A DNA stretch of 58,351 nt from Tannerellaceae bacterium (GCA_031280435.1 JAITGS010000003.1:1-58351); one strand, 5' to 3'. Positions 8,526 to 17,507 are shown, numbered from the stretch's first letter. Notes: generated from the sequence alone by a model not told the origin. Translations and numbers: made by a program.

Positions 8526-9652
8526 TTCATGACCTTCTCATACACGCTCATCAGCTCCCATGCAAGGCGATTGTCGCCAAAGCGCAGGGCCTGACGCTTT
8601 CCCGCCATCACAACCTTGCTCCGCTCCCTCACTTTGAAGTTCATAATATCGCTGACGGCTTGCGATATGGCATGGTCGTCGGTATAGCTCACGTAGACTA
8701 CGGCCTCGCCTCCGGCTTCCATCAGCGATGCACCGCCGGCCGTCACTACCGGCAAGCCTGCAAACATGGCCTCAATGATGGGCAGCCCCATTCCTTCGCA
8801 GGCCGACAGATAAATAAAGGCTACGGCAGCCTGATACACCGCCGGCAAGTCCTCATGCGCAATGACGTGCCTGAGGTGCAGGCGGGAGGCAAGCCCGTTG
8901 GCTGCGGCAAATTCCTTCAGCCGGCCCGCGTAGGGCGTCTCTCTCCCTATGACCACGAGCTGCACCGACGAATCGAGGTGGAACAGGGCCGAGAGCGCCG
9001 TGCTCAGGTTGCTGTCGGCGTCAATCTCGCCGGCGCTCAGCACGAAGGTCTCCGGCAGGGAGTAGATTTGCCGCACGCGCTCCCTGTCCTCGTCTGCGGC
9101 TATGTTCATGAAGACCGAATCGCAGCCCTGGTAGACCACGCTGACCTTGTCGAGCGCTATACCTACGTTGGTGACTATATATTGCTTGGTATAATTGCTC
9201 AGGGTTACTATATGATCGGCCGCCTCACAGGTTTGGCTCAGCTTGCGCATAAAGCGGCTGCGCTCGAAGGCGGAGTAAAAGCCGGGCTGGTAGAAGATAT
9301 GCAGGTTGGGAATGGTGACAACCGAGCGTATGCCTTTGCTCCCAAGCTCGGGAGGCAGCTCGCCGCAGAGGCCGTGATAGAGCTCCACCCGGTCGCGCAC
9401 CAGATCGCGAATCAGGGTTCGCTTGCGCCATCGGTCGGAGAACGTCCTGTCTATGCTTTTCAGCGGAAGCACTACGGCAACGTTCTCCCTTTCTGTGATT
9501 GAATCCATGTGATGTTCGGCGGAGATGTCCGGCGTGTAGAGCCTGTATTGATGTTCGTAGTGGATGTGGGAGAGATTGTTAATTACGTAGCGGCTATAAT
9601 TGCGCAGCAGGTCGCCGTCAAAAGCCGCATGAGCATCAAGTCCTATATTCAT
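8519..9652 (-). CDS. Glycosyltransferase family 4 (GT-B fold)
   Basis: A 377-residue cytoplasmic GT-B enzyme. It starts MNIGLDAHAAFDG, a Rossmann-like beginning common in GT4 enzymes. The donor-binding E-x7-E region is clear: ACEGMGLPIIEAMFAGLPVVTAG at about residues 279-301. It probably transfers a nucleotide-activated hexose to a lipopolysaccharide or glycan acceptor; donor and acceptor cannot be read. It is not in a large glycan cluster, and its only glycan-related neighbour is the convergent LPS-kinase-like gene. The gene has its own promoter box. Confidence 0.9.
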   Translation of the reverse strand: MNIGLDAHAAFDGDLLRNYSRYVINNLSHIHYEHQYRLYTPDISAEHHMDSITERENVAVVLPLKSIDRTFSDRWRKRTLIRDLVRDRVELYHGLCGELPPELGSKGIRSVVTIPNLHIFYQPGFYSAFERSRFMRKLSQTCEAADHIVTLSNYTKQYIVTNVGIALDKVSVVYQGCDSVFMNIAADEDRERVRQIYSLPETFVLSAGEIDADSNLSTALSALFHLDSSVQLVVIGRETPYAGRLKEFAAANGLASRLHLRHVIAHEDLPAVYQAAVAFIYLSACEGMGLPIIEAMFAGLPVVTAGGASLMEAGGEAVVYVSYTDDHAISQAVSDIMNFKVRERSKVVMAGKRQALRFGDNRLAWELMSVYEKVMNQ

Positions 9653-9669
9653 AGTAATTCTTTTTTGGG

Positions 9670-9677
9670 CAAATATA
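9670..9677 (-). promoter_or_regulatory. Predicted -7 box TATATTTG of the glycosyltransferase
   Basis: An exact TAnnTTTG match on the minus strand, 17 bp upstream of the ATG at 9652. Confidence 0.6.
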
Positions 9678-9825
9678 AGACATTAGGAAGTCAGGATCAA
9701 CATTACCGGTTTTCGCCATAAGCCTTGGAGGCATCACCGTCGATGAGGCCGGGCGATTCCTTTGCCGCCGCCCGAGCCGCTGCAATCAGTGGCGGAGCAG
9801 CATTGATTCATATATTATTAATAGC

Positions 9826-9833
9826 TATTTTTG
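9826..9833 (+). promoter_or_regulatory. Predicted -7 box TATTTTTG of the C10 peptidase
   Basis: Matches TAnnTTTG 31 bp upstream of the ATG at 9865. A TTG at 9803-9805 sits about 20 bp further upstream, the usual place for the -33 element. Confidence 0.6.
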
Positions 9834-9864
9834 CCGCTACCAATTAATTTTATACAACACAGCC

Positions 9865-11724
9865 ATGATTACAATCAGATTTATTCTCCTGCTCTTTATT
9901 CTTAGCCATGCGACCGCCCTGCTTGCCCCGGCTAAGGAAGTGGGCAAAGCTCAGGCTCTGGCCATAGCATCTGCCTTCTCGCAAGCTCAGCTTAGCCGCA
10001 AGGCGCCGCTCCCGGAGCCGGCCTATACCGCAACGGGCTCCGATGCTCTGCGCTCAGCCGGCAGCCGTCCGTTGTTCTATGCATACAACCTCGAGGGAGG
10101 CGGCTTCGTCATAGTGTCGGCCGAAACTCAAGCCTGGCCTGTGCTTGCCTACTCGGATGAGGGCGAATTTTCGGCCGAGGGCATGCCTGCCTCGCTGAGC
10201 GCCCTGCTCAAGCATTATGAGGAGGAGATAGCCGCAGCCGTGGCCTCCAACCTGCCGCCGGAGGCCTCCCTGCTGTCGGAGTGGGAAGCAATACGGGCGG
10301 GCAAGGCACGTACCGCCGCGCAGGAGGCCCGCATCCAGACCGCTATATGGGACCAGAACGACCCTTACAACATCATGTGCCCCAAAGACGGACGCAGCAT
10401 CACCCAAACCGGATGCGTCGCAACTGCCATGGGCATAGTGATGAAGTATCACCGCTGGCCCGTCCGGGGCCAGGGGAGCATCAAGTACTCCACCAAAACA
10501 AAAAATATAAGCGTCAGCGCAACCTTTAACGTCGACTACCAATGGGACAGCATGCTCGCCACCTACAACCGCTCCGGAGGAGGCTCCTGGACGCAGCAGC
10601 AGGCCGAGGCCGTAGCCACTCTGCTCTTTCATTGCGGAGCGGCCGTAGAGATGGACTATTTAGTTAACGGAAGCGGAGCCACGGAGTGGGCTGTCGTCAG
10701 GGCAATGACGGAGAACTTCGGCTACGACAAGTCGCTCATGCTGGCATACCGCGACATCTATTCTACCGCCGAATGGGACTCCCTCATGCAGCGCGAGATC
10801 AACGAAGGAAGGCCCATCCTCTACGGCGGAATTACGGGCTACTCCGTTGAGGAAGACGAAGGACATCAGTTCGTGGTCGACGGATACTCCGTCTCGGCTC
10901 CCACCTTGCCCGGAGAAGCCGGCAAGTCTTACTACCACATCAACTGGGGATGGAACGGGAGCAGCAACGGACATTATCTGCTCAGCGCTCTTAATCCGAA
11001 CAGCGCGCACAAGGGATACAACCTCGAGCAGGACGCCGTGATAGGCCTGCGCAAAGATGAGGGAGGAAAGCTCAGCCATGAGATGTTCTTCGTGGGGTCG
11101 GACGCTGAGGTAGACCCCGCCAGCCCCACCGGACTGATGGCCGACGTCGATTCTATCAGGCAGGGCACGCCCTTCAACCTCATCACCACATACGTTGCCG
11201 ACTACGGCATCCGGCACTTCGAGGGCTCCTGGGGATTTTTCGTCGTCAGCGCTGCGGGCGTCATTAAGGACTCGCTGGAAGTCGTAGACTACGACCTGCC
11301 GGCAGGATACGGCGTGATGCTATCTTCCGACACCGCCTATGTTATCAACTCCAAAATAGAGGAGGGCGACCACATCAGCCTCTACTATCGCTCCAAGGGA
11401 CACAACTGGCGCATGGTGCGCGGACTGCCCGGCTCCGTCGTCAGGCTTCCACTTAGCACCGGGATTGGCTCCTCGGCCGAGAAAGCAGCTGAGCCTGCCC
11501 AGGTCGCGGTGACCTCCGCCGGCGGAAGCATAAGCGTTCGCGCGGCATCAGAGCCCCTACGCGAGATAGCCCTGTACGGCACAGGCGGCCGGCTGCTCTA
11601 CCGGCAGAGATTCGACGGCCGGACGCTCGGCGCTACCCTCCCCGCACAGTCCTTGGCCCACGGCGTCTACATAGTCCGCACAACTACTTCGGGCGGAACC
11701 TACTCTGCCAAGATCATCTTATAA
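9865..11724 (+). CDS. Secreted C10 (streptopain/interpain-type) cysteine peptidase with type IX sorting tail
   Basis: A 619-residue secreted peptidase with an N-terminal signal peptide (residues 1-22). A Spi/inhibitory pro-region (about 25-150) contains the usual AYNLEGGGFVIVSAE motif. In the mature C10 catalytic domain the nucleophile is Cys184 (QTGCVATAMG), the catalytic His is His334 (EGHQFVVDG), and the domain ends in HINWGWNGSSNGHY. The last roughly 80 residues resemble a type A C-terminal sorting domain of the type IX secretion system (IALYGTGGRLLYRQ and GVYIVRTTTSGGTYSAKIIL). The enzyme is therefore expected outside the cell or on the surface after cleavage of the pro-domain. Substrate is unknown; relatives include streptopain and interpain. 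Confidence 0.93.
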   Translation: MITIRFILLLFILSHATALLAPAKEVGKAQALAIASAFSQAQLSRKAPLPEPAYTATGSDALRSAGSRPLFYAYNLEGGGFVIVSAETQAWPVLAYSDEGEFSAEGMPASLSALLKHYEEEIAAAVASNLPPEASLLSEWEAIRAGKARTAAQEARIQTAIWDQNDPYNIMCPKDGRSITQTGCVATAMGIVMKYHRWPVRGQGSIKYSTKTKNISVSATFNVDYQWDSMLATYNRSGGGSWTQQQAEAVATLLFHCGAAVEMDYLVNGSGATEWAVVRAMTENFGYDKSLMLAYRDIYSTAEWDSLMQREINEGRPILYGGITGYSVEEDEGHQFVVDGYSVSAPTLPGEAGKSYYHINWGWNGSSNGHYLLSALNPNSAHKGYNLEQDAVIGLRKDEGGKLSHEMFFVGSDAEVDPASPTGLMADVDSIRQGTPFNLITTYVADYGIRHFEGSWGFFVVSAAGVIKDSLEVVDYDLPAGYGVMLSSDTAYVINSKIEEGDHISLYYRSKGHNWRMVRGLPGSVVRLPLSTGIGSSAEKAAEPAQVAVTSAGGSISVRAASEPLREIALYGTGGRLLYRQRFDGRTLGATLPAQSLAHGVYIVRTTTSGGTYSAKIIL

Positions 11725-11735
11725 GCCACAGAAAA

Positions 11736-12803
11736 ATGAACAGAATTATTCGCACCGGACTTGCGTCCTACGGAATGTCGGGATCGGTGTTCCATGCTCC
11801 CTTCATTGATATTAATCCGCGCTTCGAGCTGCACAGCGTCCTGGAAAGGAGCACAGACAGAGCGGCGCTGAGGTATCCGGGCGTCAGGACTTTCCGCAGC
11901 TACGAGGCTCTGCTGTCGGACGCCGACGTCGACCTCATTGTCGTTAACACGCCCGACGTGACGCACTACGAGTTTGCCCGCATGGCTCTGCTGGCCGGCA
12001 AGCACGTGGTGGTCGAGAAGCCTTTCGTGCTCGACATTGAGGAGGGCGAAAAACTTGTGCGTCTGGCAGCCGACAAACATCTGCTACTTGCCGTTTATCA
12101 GAACAGACGATGGGACGGCGACTTCCTCACCATCCGACGAATCCTGGAGGAAGGCTTGCTCGGAAGGGTAGTCGAATTTCATTCCGCATACCAGCGCTAT
12201 CGCAACTTCATCCAGGAAAATACCTGGAAGGAGAGAGCCGACGGCAGGGTAGGGCTGGCATACAATCTGGGCTCGCACATGGTAGACCAGGCCGTGCAGC
12301 TTTTCGGATTGCCGCAGGCTGTGTACGCCGACATCTCCAAGCTACGGCGGCGGACTGAGGTTGACGACTACTATTTCATACACCTTATTTATACGGACGG
12401 CCCAAAGGTATCGGTGCGCGGAGGCTATCTTATTCGCGAAGCCACGCCGCGGTATTACGTCCACGGCGAGGCCGGCTCCTTCATCAAGCACGGCATAGAC
12501 CCGCAGGAAGATCTGCTGAAGGCCGGACAGTCGCCCGGGCAGCCCCTCTGGGGAGTTGAGCCTCCGCAGGCATGGGGAAAGCTCAACGCCGAGCTCGGTG
12601 GGATGCACTTTGAAGGACAGATAGAAACGCTGCCGGGAAACTACGGAGCCTTCTACGACGACATCCACAGGGCTATCTGCGCAGGAGAGCCTCCGGCTGC
12701 AGACGCCTCCGGAGTGCTGGATGTTATCAGGGTGATTGATGCAGCCTTTGAAAGCGCTGCCGCCGGAAGGGCTATCGAACTGAAAAAAGGCGAGGGACTG
12801 TAA
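11736..12803 (+). CDS. Gfo/Idh/MocA family NAD(P)-dependent oxidoreductase
   Basis: A 355-residue oxidoreductase with an N-terminal Rossmann domain (the glycine motif appears as GLASYGMSG near residues 6-14) and the family motif GKHVVVEKPF near 88-97, whose Lys is part of the active site. The C-terminal alpha/beta domain has the typical YQRYRNFIQENTWKERADGR and GLAYNLGSHMVDQAVQLFG, where the His near 180 is catalytic in relatives. It is cytosolic, and its substrate, probably a sugar or inositol derivative, cannot be read. It begins 11 bp after the C10 peptidase stop, so it may be co-transcribed, although no functional link is evident. A terminator hairpin overlaps its 3' end. Confidence 0.9.
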   Translation: MNRIIRTGLASYGMSGSVFHAPFIDINPRFELHSVLERSTDRAALRYPGVRTFRSYEALLSDADVDLIVVNTPDVTHYEFARMALLAGKHVVVEKPFVLDIEEGEKLVRLAADKHLLLAVYQNRRWDGDFLTIRRILEEGLLGRVVEFHSAYQRYRNFIQENTWKERADGRVGLAYNLGSHMVDQAVQLFGLPQAVYADISKLRRRTEVDDYYFIHLIYTDGPKVSVRGGYLIREATPRYYVHGEAGSFIKHGIDPQEDLLKAGQSPGQPLWGVEPPQAWGKLNAELGGMHFEGQIETLPGNYGAFYDDIHRAICAGEPPAADASGVLDVIRVIDAAFESAAAGRAIELKKGEGL

Positions 12804-12816
12804 TTGCTCCCTCGCC
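12789..12816. terminator. Terminator hairpin between convergent genes
   Basis: A perfect 9-bp stem GGCGAGGGA / TCCCTCGCC with a 10-base loop, followed by TTTCTCTTCT on the plus strand and preceded by an A-run that gives U's on the minus strand. It overlaps the stop of the oxidoreductase gene and could terminate both converging genes. Confidence 0.75.
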
Positions 12817-12838
12817 TTTCTCTTCTCCACACCAAATT

Positions 12839-14338
12839 TTAATCTTCGCCGCCGGCACCTTCTGCGGGAGCCGGCAATAAGGTTCGGGATTGGAACACCG
12901 GGGCGCTGAAGCCTGCGGCGCGGGTTTTATTGCTGCCGTACCAGTAGCTGACCACCGCATAGTCCGTCCGGCCCGCCGGTAGGCTGTATGTCATCCGCAG
13001 ACTGTTTTCGAAAGCTATGCCGTCGAGAGCGCGGAGCCGGAGCAGGGAATTGTAGCCGTGAGTGTTCGCGCCTCCGCTGCGAATCATTCCCCCGAAGGGA
13101 GTCTGCCTGACGGAAGGCCCGCCGGCCGGAGTATTATAGTAGCCGTCCAAGCCCCTGGCCGCAAACAAAGTTGCCCCGTCGGCCTCGGCTTCAATGAGGC
13201 CATCGGTGAGCCAGGCGGAGCGGGATGTGTAATTATATAATGTAAAGGCCTCGCCTTTGAAGACGCCGGGGCCTCCTCTGATGTCGAGTACAACCGAATC
13301 CTTATCCCCGGCAAGTACTTCGCGCCAGGATGCATTGAAGTACAGGCTGCGCTCATTCCAGGCCCTGGGGCCTAATGTTACGGCATAGCTGATGCGTATG
13401 CGGCTCGAACCTTCGTTGATTAGAGCTATGGAGGCCTCTTCCTGGTACGGCATGAGCCAGCGGCTGGTGAGGCTGCCCTGTCCGTCGGCCGAAAGCATGC
13501 AGCTGGATACGCTGCCGGCCGTCATTCCTCCGCCTGAAAAGTCCGACAGCGGCAGGCGCATGGTGTGCAGCCCGTCGAAAACGCTTTGGAGGATGATGTC
13601 GCGCATGACCTGCTCGTAGGAACCGCTGAGGGCGGCGACGCGCAGGCTTAGCTCGCTCACGGCATATTGGCCCGCCGGCAGATTAATCACTATCGGCTCC
13701 CCCGATCCGAGACTGACAGAGCCGCTGATGCGCTGCGTATCGGCCGGCGCTTCGGGAGCCGCGAGCAGCTGGGCTATACGGGCCGTTTTCTTGCGCAAGC
13801 TTATAAGCGCCCGGGGAGAAAAAGTCTCCACGCGGGTTCGCTGCGGATAGTTTCGGTAGTCGATATGATAAGACTTGGGGCCTCGCTCCGCCGCATCCGC
13901 CGGAGCTTCGTATACTATGCGGCAACTGCGAGAATATGGCAGAGGCAGCCGGCTTGTGGCCTCGCCGTCGGCAAAGCCTTCGGGCATATCGGGAATGTTG
14001 ACCGCAAATGCCGGTATTTCTATATCCGCCGAGGCGGCTCCGTCGAAAAAGATGAGCAGGCGACCACGCCTGTCGGCGGCCGAGAGATGCATGCGGCTGA
14101 CGGCTCCGGGGCCACGGGCGTCGAGAAGCACAGCCGTGACGGCCTCCGCCGCTATCTCCCCCGAAGACACATGAGCCGCCCACAGCTGCGAGGGCATCAG
14201 CGAGGCATCGGCTTCAGGAGAGAGCTCGTCGAGCAAAGACCTGAGGCTCACACCCTCATTACCTTCCGACAGGCATCCGCCCGCAAGGAGCCAGAGGCCG
14301 AGGGCCAGCAAAACGATAGGCGACCGGGCTTTCATCAT
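12839..14338 (-). CDS. DUF2961 / GH172-like lipoprotein
   Basis: A 499-residue protein whose N-terminus ends in a lipobox (LLAGGC, Cys about residue 22). The body resembles DUF2961, now glycoside hydrolase family 172. The ARGPGAVSRMHLS motif near residues 73-85, the YHIDYRNYP segment near 175-183, and the late GNYN/SYWYGSN segment match the double jelly-roll layout of the family. The usual acidic GEGDD cluster and the GTGTEDY motif are not clear here (the equivalent region reads IEAEADGATLFAARGLDGYYN), so activity is uncertain. Family members act on arabinofuranosides or fructans. Its start overlaps the prfB stop (ATGA). Confidence 0.7.
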   Translation of the reverse strand: MMKARSPIVLLALGLWLLAGGCLSEGNEGVSLRSLLDELSPEADASLMPSQLWAAHVSSGEIAAEAVTAVLLDARGPGAVSRMHLSAADRRGRLLIFFDGAASADIEIPAFAVNIPDMPEGFADGEATSRLPLPYSRSCRIVYEAPADAAERGPKSYHIDYRNYPQRTRVETFSPRALISLRKKTARIAQLLAAPEAPADTQRISGSVSLGSGEPIVINLPAGQYAVSELSLRVAALSGSYEQVMRDIILQSVFDGLHTMRLPLSDFSGGGMTAGSVSSCMLSADGQGSLTSRWLMPYQEEASIALINEGSSRIRISYAVTLGPRAWNERSLYFNASWREVLAGDKDSVVLDIRGGPGVFKGEAFTLYNYTSRSAWLTDGLIEAEADGATLFAARGLDGYYNTPAGGPSVRQTPFGGMIRSGGANTHGYNSLLRLRALDGIAFENSLRMTYSLPAGRTDYAVVSYWYGSNKTRAAGFSAPVFQSRTLLPAPAEGAGGED

Positions 14339-15457
14339 CCGTTGCTGTTATCGCCGGCAAATTCCATAAGGAAGGCCTTAATGAAGCCGTCTATTTTTCC
14401 GTCCATCACGCCGCCAACGTCCGAAGTCTGGAAGCCGGTGCGATGGTCTTTCACCCGTCGGTCGTCGAAGACGTAGCTGCGGATTTGCGAGCCCCACTCA
14501 ATCTTTTTCTTGCCCGCCTCCACCTTCTGCTGCTCAGCCATGCGCCTCTGGAGGGCAAAGTCGTACAGCATGGAGCGAAGCAGGCGCATGGCGTTCTCGC
14601 GGTTCATCAGCTGCGAGCGGCTCTCGGTGTTCTCAATCAGAAGCTCGCGCACCTCGCCCGTATCCGGGTCTTTATAGTTGTAACGGAGGCGCACGCCGGT
14701 CTCCACCTTGTTGACATTCTGCCCGCCGGCCCCGCCCGACCTGAAGGTGTCCCAGCTGTAGTCCGCCGGGTTGATTTCAACCTCAATATCGTCGTCTACC
14801 AGCGGAGTGACAAAAACCGAGGCAAAGGAGGTCATGCGCTTGCCCTGAGCATTATAGGGTGAAACCCTCACAAGCCTGTGAACGCCGTTTTCTCCTTTCA
14901 GATAGCCGTAAGCATAGTCGCCTTCCATCTGCATAGTAACCGATTTGATACCCGCCTCGTCGCCCTCCTGAATATTATTCACCGAAAGCTTGTAGCCATT
15001 GGTTTCGGCCCAGCGCATGTACATCCTCATCAGCATAGAAGCCCAGTCCTGGCTCTCGGTTCCGCCGGCGCCGGAGTTGATCTTCAGCACGCAGCCCATA
15101 CGGTCGGCCTCCTGCCTGAGCATGTTGCGAGACTCCAGGGCCTCGGTCAGGGCCAGCGCCCGTTGCCAGGCCGCCTCAACTTCCTCCTCGGAGGCTATGC
15201 CCTCGCGCGCATACTCGCAGGCAAGTTCGAGCTCCTCAACGGCGGCCCGCACCTCCTCGTAGAGCTCAATCCACCGGCGCAGCTCCTTCACTGTTTTCAT
15301 CTGCTCCTCAGCCCGTTTGGCATCCTCCCAAAAGGCCGGGTCATGCGTTCTCAGTTCCTCTTCCTCAAGTCGTATCTTCTTCCCGTCGATGTCAAAGATA
15401 CCCCCTCAGCGCATGCTCGCGCTCCGCCACTTCTCGCAGCTGGTCTGTCGTTATCAT
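14335..15457 (-). CDS. prfB: Peptide chain release factor 2, expressed by +1 programmed frameshift
   Basis: Release factor 2 ends translation at UGA and UAA. The ATG at 15457 opens a 21-codon frame (MITTDQLREVAEREHALRGYL) that ends at an in-frame TGA (15394-15392). A +1 slip at CTTTGA continues with DIDGKKIRLEEEELR and on to the stop at 14335, giving a 373-residue product of normal RF2 length. The slip site is preceded by an internal Shine-Dalgarno-like AGGGGG three bases before CTT, as in the classical autoregulated site. The GGQ motif is present (SGGAGGQNVNKVETGVRL). A simple ORF call would begin at the ATG at 15300 and lose the N-terminal 52 residues. Confidence 0.95.
15391..15406 (-). promoter_or_regulatory. 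prfB recoding site
   Basis: On the minus strand this reads AGGGGGTATCTTTGAC: an internal anti-16S element, a 3-base spacer, the slippery CTT, and the UGA stop followed by C, the weak termination context. RF2 shortage is expected to favour the +1 shift, so RF2 regulates its own synthesis. Confidence 0.95.
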
Positions 15458-15614
15458 TGTTTATAATATATTGTTTTTTTGATACATGCGGCAAAGGTAC
15501 GCAAAAAAAAACTCCTCCGCAGGCGAAAGCAGCCCCCGGCCGGCCTCCACACCTTTTCCGCCTGCCCACACGGGGGTAAGAGGGGTGCAAAAAGGAATTC
15601 CCGACTGGGAAACA

Positions 15615-15781
15615 GGTCATTCCCGCGAAGGCGGGAATTCGAAGCAAGCTTTAAGCTTGCGAGAAGCGACGAAGTCAATCTCCGATCGATAGTTGGGACG
15701 ATAGTAGTTGTATCAAATAAAAAAAGAACTACAATCGTAACCGTTTTTCGATCGGAGATTCCCGCCTTCGCGGGAATGACC
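15615..15781. repeat. Inverted-repeat element I, copy A (167 bp)
   Basis: The ends are GGTCATTCCCGCGAAGGC and its inverted copy. Each end is itself a small hairpin (CCCGC-GAAG-GCGGG reading). This copy carries an extra piece in the left arm with its own GCAAGCTT/AAGCTTGC hairpin (about 15641-15660). Outside the element, a further perfect 17-bp inverted repeat, CCGCCTGCCCACACGGG, flanks it at about 15560 and 15780. No coding capacity for a transposase. It resembles a MITE or a large REP-type palindrome. Confidence 0.85.
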
Positions 15782-15837
15782 CGTGTGGGCAGGCGGAATT
15801 AGCTTTGACCCCTCCCCCGACCCGTAGGGGCAGGCCT

Positions 15838-16035
15838 TTTTTTCCGCAGGGAATTGTAATCTTGCAGAAGCTCCGATTTTTTTCCGCAAGGAAATGCAGG
15901 TCTGCAGAAGCTCCGATTTTTTTTCCGCAAGGAAATGCAGGTCTGCAGAAGCTCCGATTTTTTTCCGCAAGGAAATGCAGACCTGCTTTTCTACCGGGTG
16001 ATTTAGGGGAGGAAATGCAGGTCTGCTTTTTCTTC
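15838..16035. repeat. Tandem array 3, five units at 40-41 bp
   Basis: Five units have anchors at about 15856, 15896, 15937, 15977 and 16017. The palindrome is ATGCAGGTCTGCA (GCAG/CTGC arms), or GCAGACCTGC in the fourth unit. The spacer contains GAAGCTCCGA, a T-run and CCGCAAGGAA. The array lies between inverted-repeat element I copy A and the DUF6261 gene promoter. Confidence 0.88.
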
Positions 16036-16092
16036 AAAGTTTTTTGTTTTCAAATACAGTTTTTTGTCTCATGCTTAATCCGAATATTTCTT

Positions 16093-16100
16093 TATATTTG
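16093..16100 (+). promoter_or_regulatory. Predicted -7 box TATATTTG of the DUF6261 gene
   Basis: Matches TAnnTTTG 31 bp before the ATG at 16131. This spacing supports starting the gene at 16131 and not at an upstream ATG at 16044, which would lie before the promoter. Confidence 0.6.
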
Positions 16101-16130
16101 CGGCCTCATCAAACATCAAAAAATAACGAT

Positions 16131-17066
16131 ATGTCTAAGTTCATTTCCTCTCATTTCAAAGTAATGCTTCGCAAGCTCCACAATGCCGAGCATTTCGAGT
16201 TTTTTGCTAACGGGATTATAGCAGGGCTTCAGAGCCTTATAGCTTCCGTCGCTTCGCTGGCAGGCATTTTTGATGCCCTCAAAATTGTTTTTCAGAAGGA
16301 AGATGCAATGTTCAAACTGAGCCAGGCCTCTATCCTGACCTCCGATATTACCGCTCTGCACGAAAAACGGCTTGCGCTCTTCTCCTTCTTCTGGCACTAT
16401 GTCACAATATTTAAATATCTCGGCGATACGGCTAAAGCGCTGGCTGCCGAAAAACTTTTGTTCCTCAAGAACACCTACAAAGACCTGCCCACGGCTGCCT
16501 ATCAGGACGTGAGCGGCCTGATGACCAACTTCCTGCAGGATTGCGAGAGTAACGCCTGGAAGCCATACATACAGCTTACCGGACTGAGCTTCCTCGTCAC
16601 ACAGATGGCCACCGACAATGAGGCCTTCAGAGACCTGTACCGCGAACGCTCCATCGACCAGGAGCATGTGGCCGGAATGGGCAAGCTTGCCGAAATCCGC
16701 GTCGATATGGACAACGCCTTCGACGCCTTTGTTGACGCCGTCAACGTGGCCTGGCAGGCGAACGAGATAGGCGCAAAAGACCCGGCCGTGAGGGCAGCGC
16801 TCATCAGCGCCAGGGAAATTATTACCGCCGCCATCCACCAGGCCGAGCTCAACCTTGCGCATCGCGGACGGCACAAAAAACAGGACGATAAAACCGACGA
16901 CGGAACTCAAACAACCGACCCGGCAAACCCGGGGGGGACCCCAGGCACGACTCCGGGAACCCAGCAGCCGAACACCGACCGCCCGGAAGCTCACGACACC
17001 ACCCAGAATCCAACCGACGAGCCGCATCATCTCGACCCGGGCGAACATCCTTTCGCCGGCGAATAA
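16131..17066 (+). CDS. DUF6261 family protein with disordered Pro/Thr/Asp tail
   Basis: A 311-residue protein beginning MSKFISSHFKVMLRKLHNAEHFEFF. The N-terminal about 240 residues are helical and resemble the DUF6261 family of Bacteroidota: the opening LxxxEHFEFF and the late EAFRDLYRERS motif before a helix pair. The family has no known function. The last about 65 residues are low-complexity and rich in Pro, Thr, Asp and Gly (TDDGTQTTDPANPGGTPG and so on), probably disordered. No signal peptide or membrane segment is seen. It stands alone between repeat regions with its own promoter and terminator. A longer frame from 16044 is rejected on promoter position. Confidence 0.75.
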   Translation: MSKFISSHFKVMLRKLHNAEHFEFFANGIIAGLQSLIASVASLAGIFDALKIVFQKEDAMFKLSQASILTSDITALHEKRLALFSFFWHYVTIFKYLGDTAKALAAEKLLFLKNTYKDLPTAAYQDVSGLMTNFLQDCESNAWKPYIQLTGLSFLVTQMATDNEAFRDLYRERSIDQEHVAGMGKLAEIRVDMDNAFDAFVDAVNVAWQANEIGAKDPAVRAALISAREIITAAIHQAELNLAHRGRHKKQDDKTDDGTQTTDPANPGGTPGTTPGTQQPNTDRPEAHDTTQNPTDEPHHLDPGEHPFAGE

Positions 17067-17091
17067 AAAATATTTTATGCTTTAGTAGACT

Positions 17092-17130
17092 GCGGGGGTC
17101 CGAAATTTTTTTGGGCCCCTGCTTTTTTTT
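17092..17130 (+). terminator. Rho-independent terminator after DUF6261
   Basis: GCGGGGGTCC pairs with GGGCCCCTGC (two G-U pairs) around an 11-base loop, followed by eight T's. It lies 25 bp past the stop codon at 17066. Confidence 0.8.
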
Positions 17131-17195
17131 GGGGGCAGGGCTCAGGAAAGCTCTGCGACGAGGCTCTTTCCTGCAAACCGGGTTGAAATGAAAAG

Positions 17196-17223
17196 GGGAG
17201 AACTGCCTCCCGGCAACTCTCCC
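17196..17223. other. Hairpin GGGGAGA / TCTCCCC
   Basis: A 7-bp stem with a 14-base loop, followed by an AT-rich stretch without a clean T-run. It may be a second, weaker terminator or an RNA stabilising hairpin. The rest of the 17131-17381 gap shows nothing else recognisable. Confidence 0.4.
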
Positions 17224-17381
17224 CACATATAATTAACTTAAAATAAAAAATGTTTGTTGAGGTTATTCTTTCATGTGAATTAACTAATATGCTGCAAAGG
17301 TAAGCTCCGGAAGCATTCGGTTATTCTCAAAATCAATGTTTTAATTGACGATAATCTTTGGCGGAGGCAAAACTTACGGAT

Positions 17382-17503
17382 GGGGACTTCTAATAGTTAG
17401 ATTTTTCAAGGCTTGCGACGGAGGCAAATGCGGAGTGTACTTTAGTACATGAGCATTTTGCCGACCGAGCGAAACGCAGAAAAAGCAATTAGTAGAAGTC
17501 CCC
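17382..17503 (-). repeat. 122-bp hairpin element II, copy 1
   Basis: The ends GGGGACTTCTA and TAGAAGTCCCC are inverted copies. The core holds GCAAATGCGGAGTGTAC next to a GTAC(T/A)3GTAC palindrome and a GCATTTTGCC motif. Relative to the other two copies it is inverted. It ends 4 bp before the stop codon of the S37 peptidase gene. No ORF of note. Confidence 0.88.
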
Positions 17504-17507
17504 GGGT

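Noticed and set aside
16044-16130. Upstream start at 16044 for the DUF6261 protein
   Set aside because: It precedes the TATATTTG promoter box; the ATG at 16131 has the usual distance.
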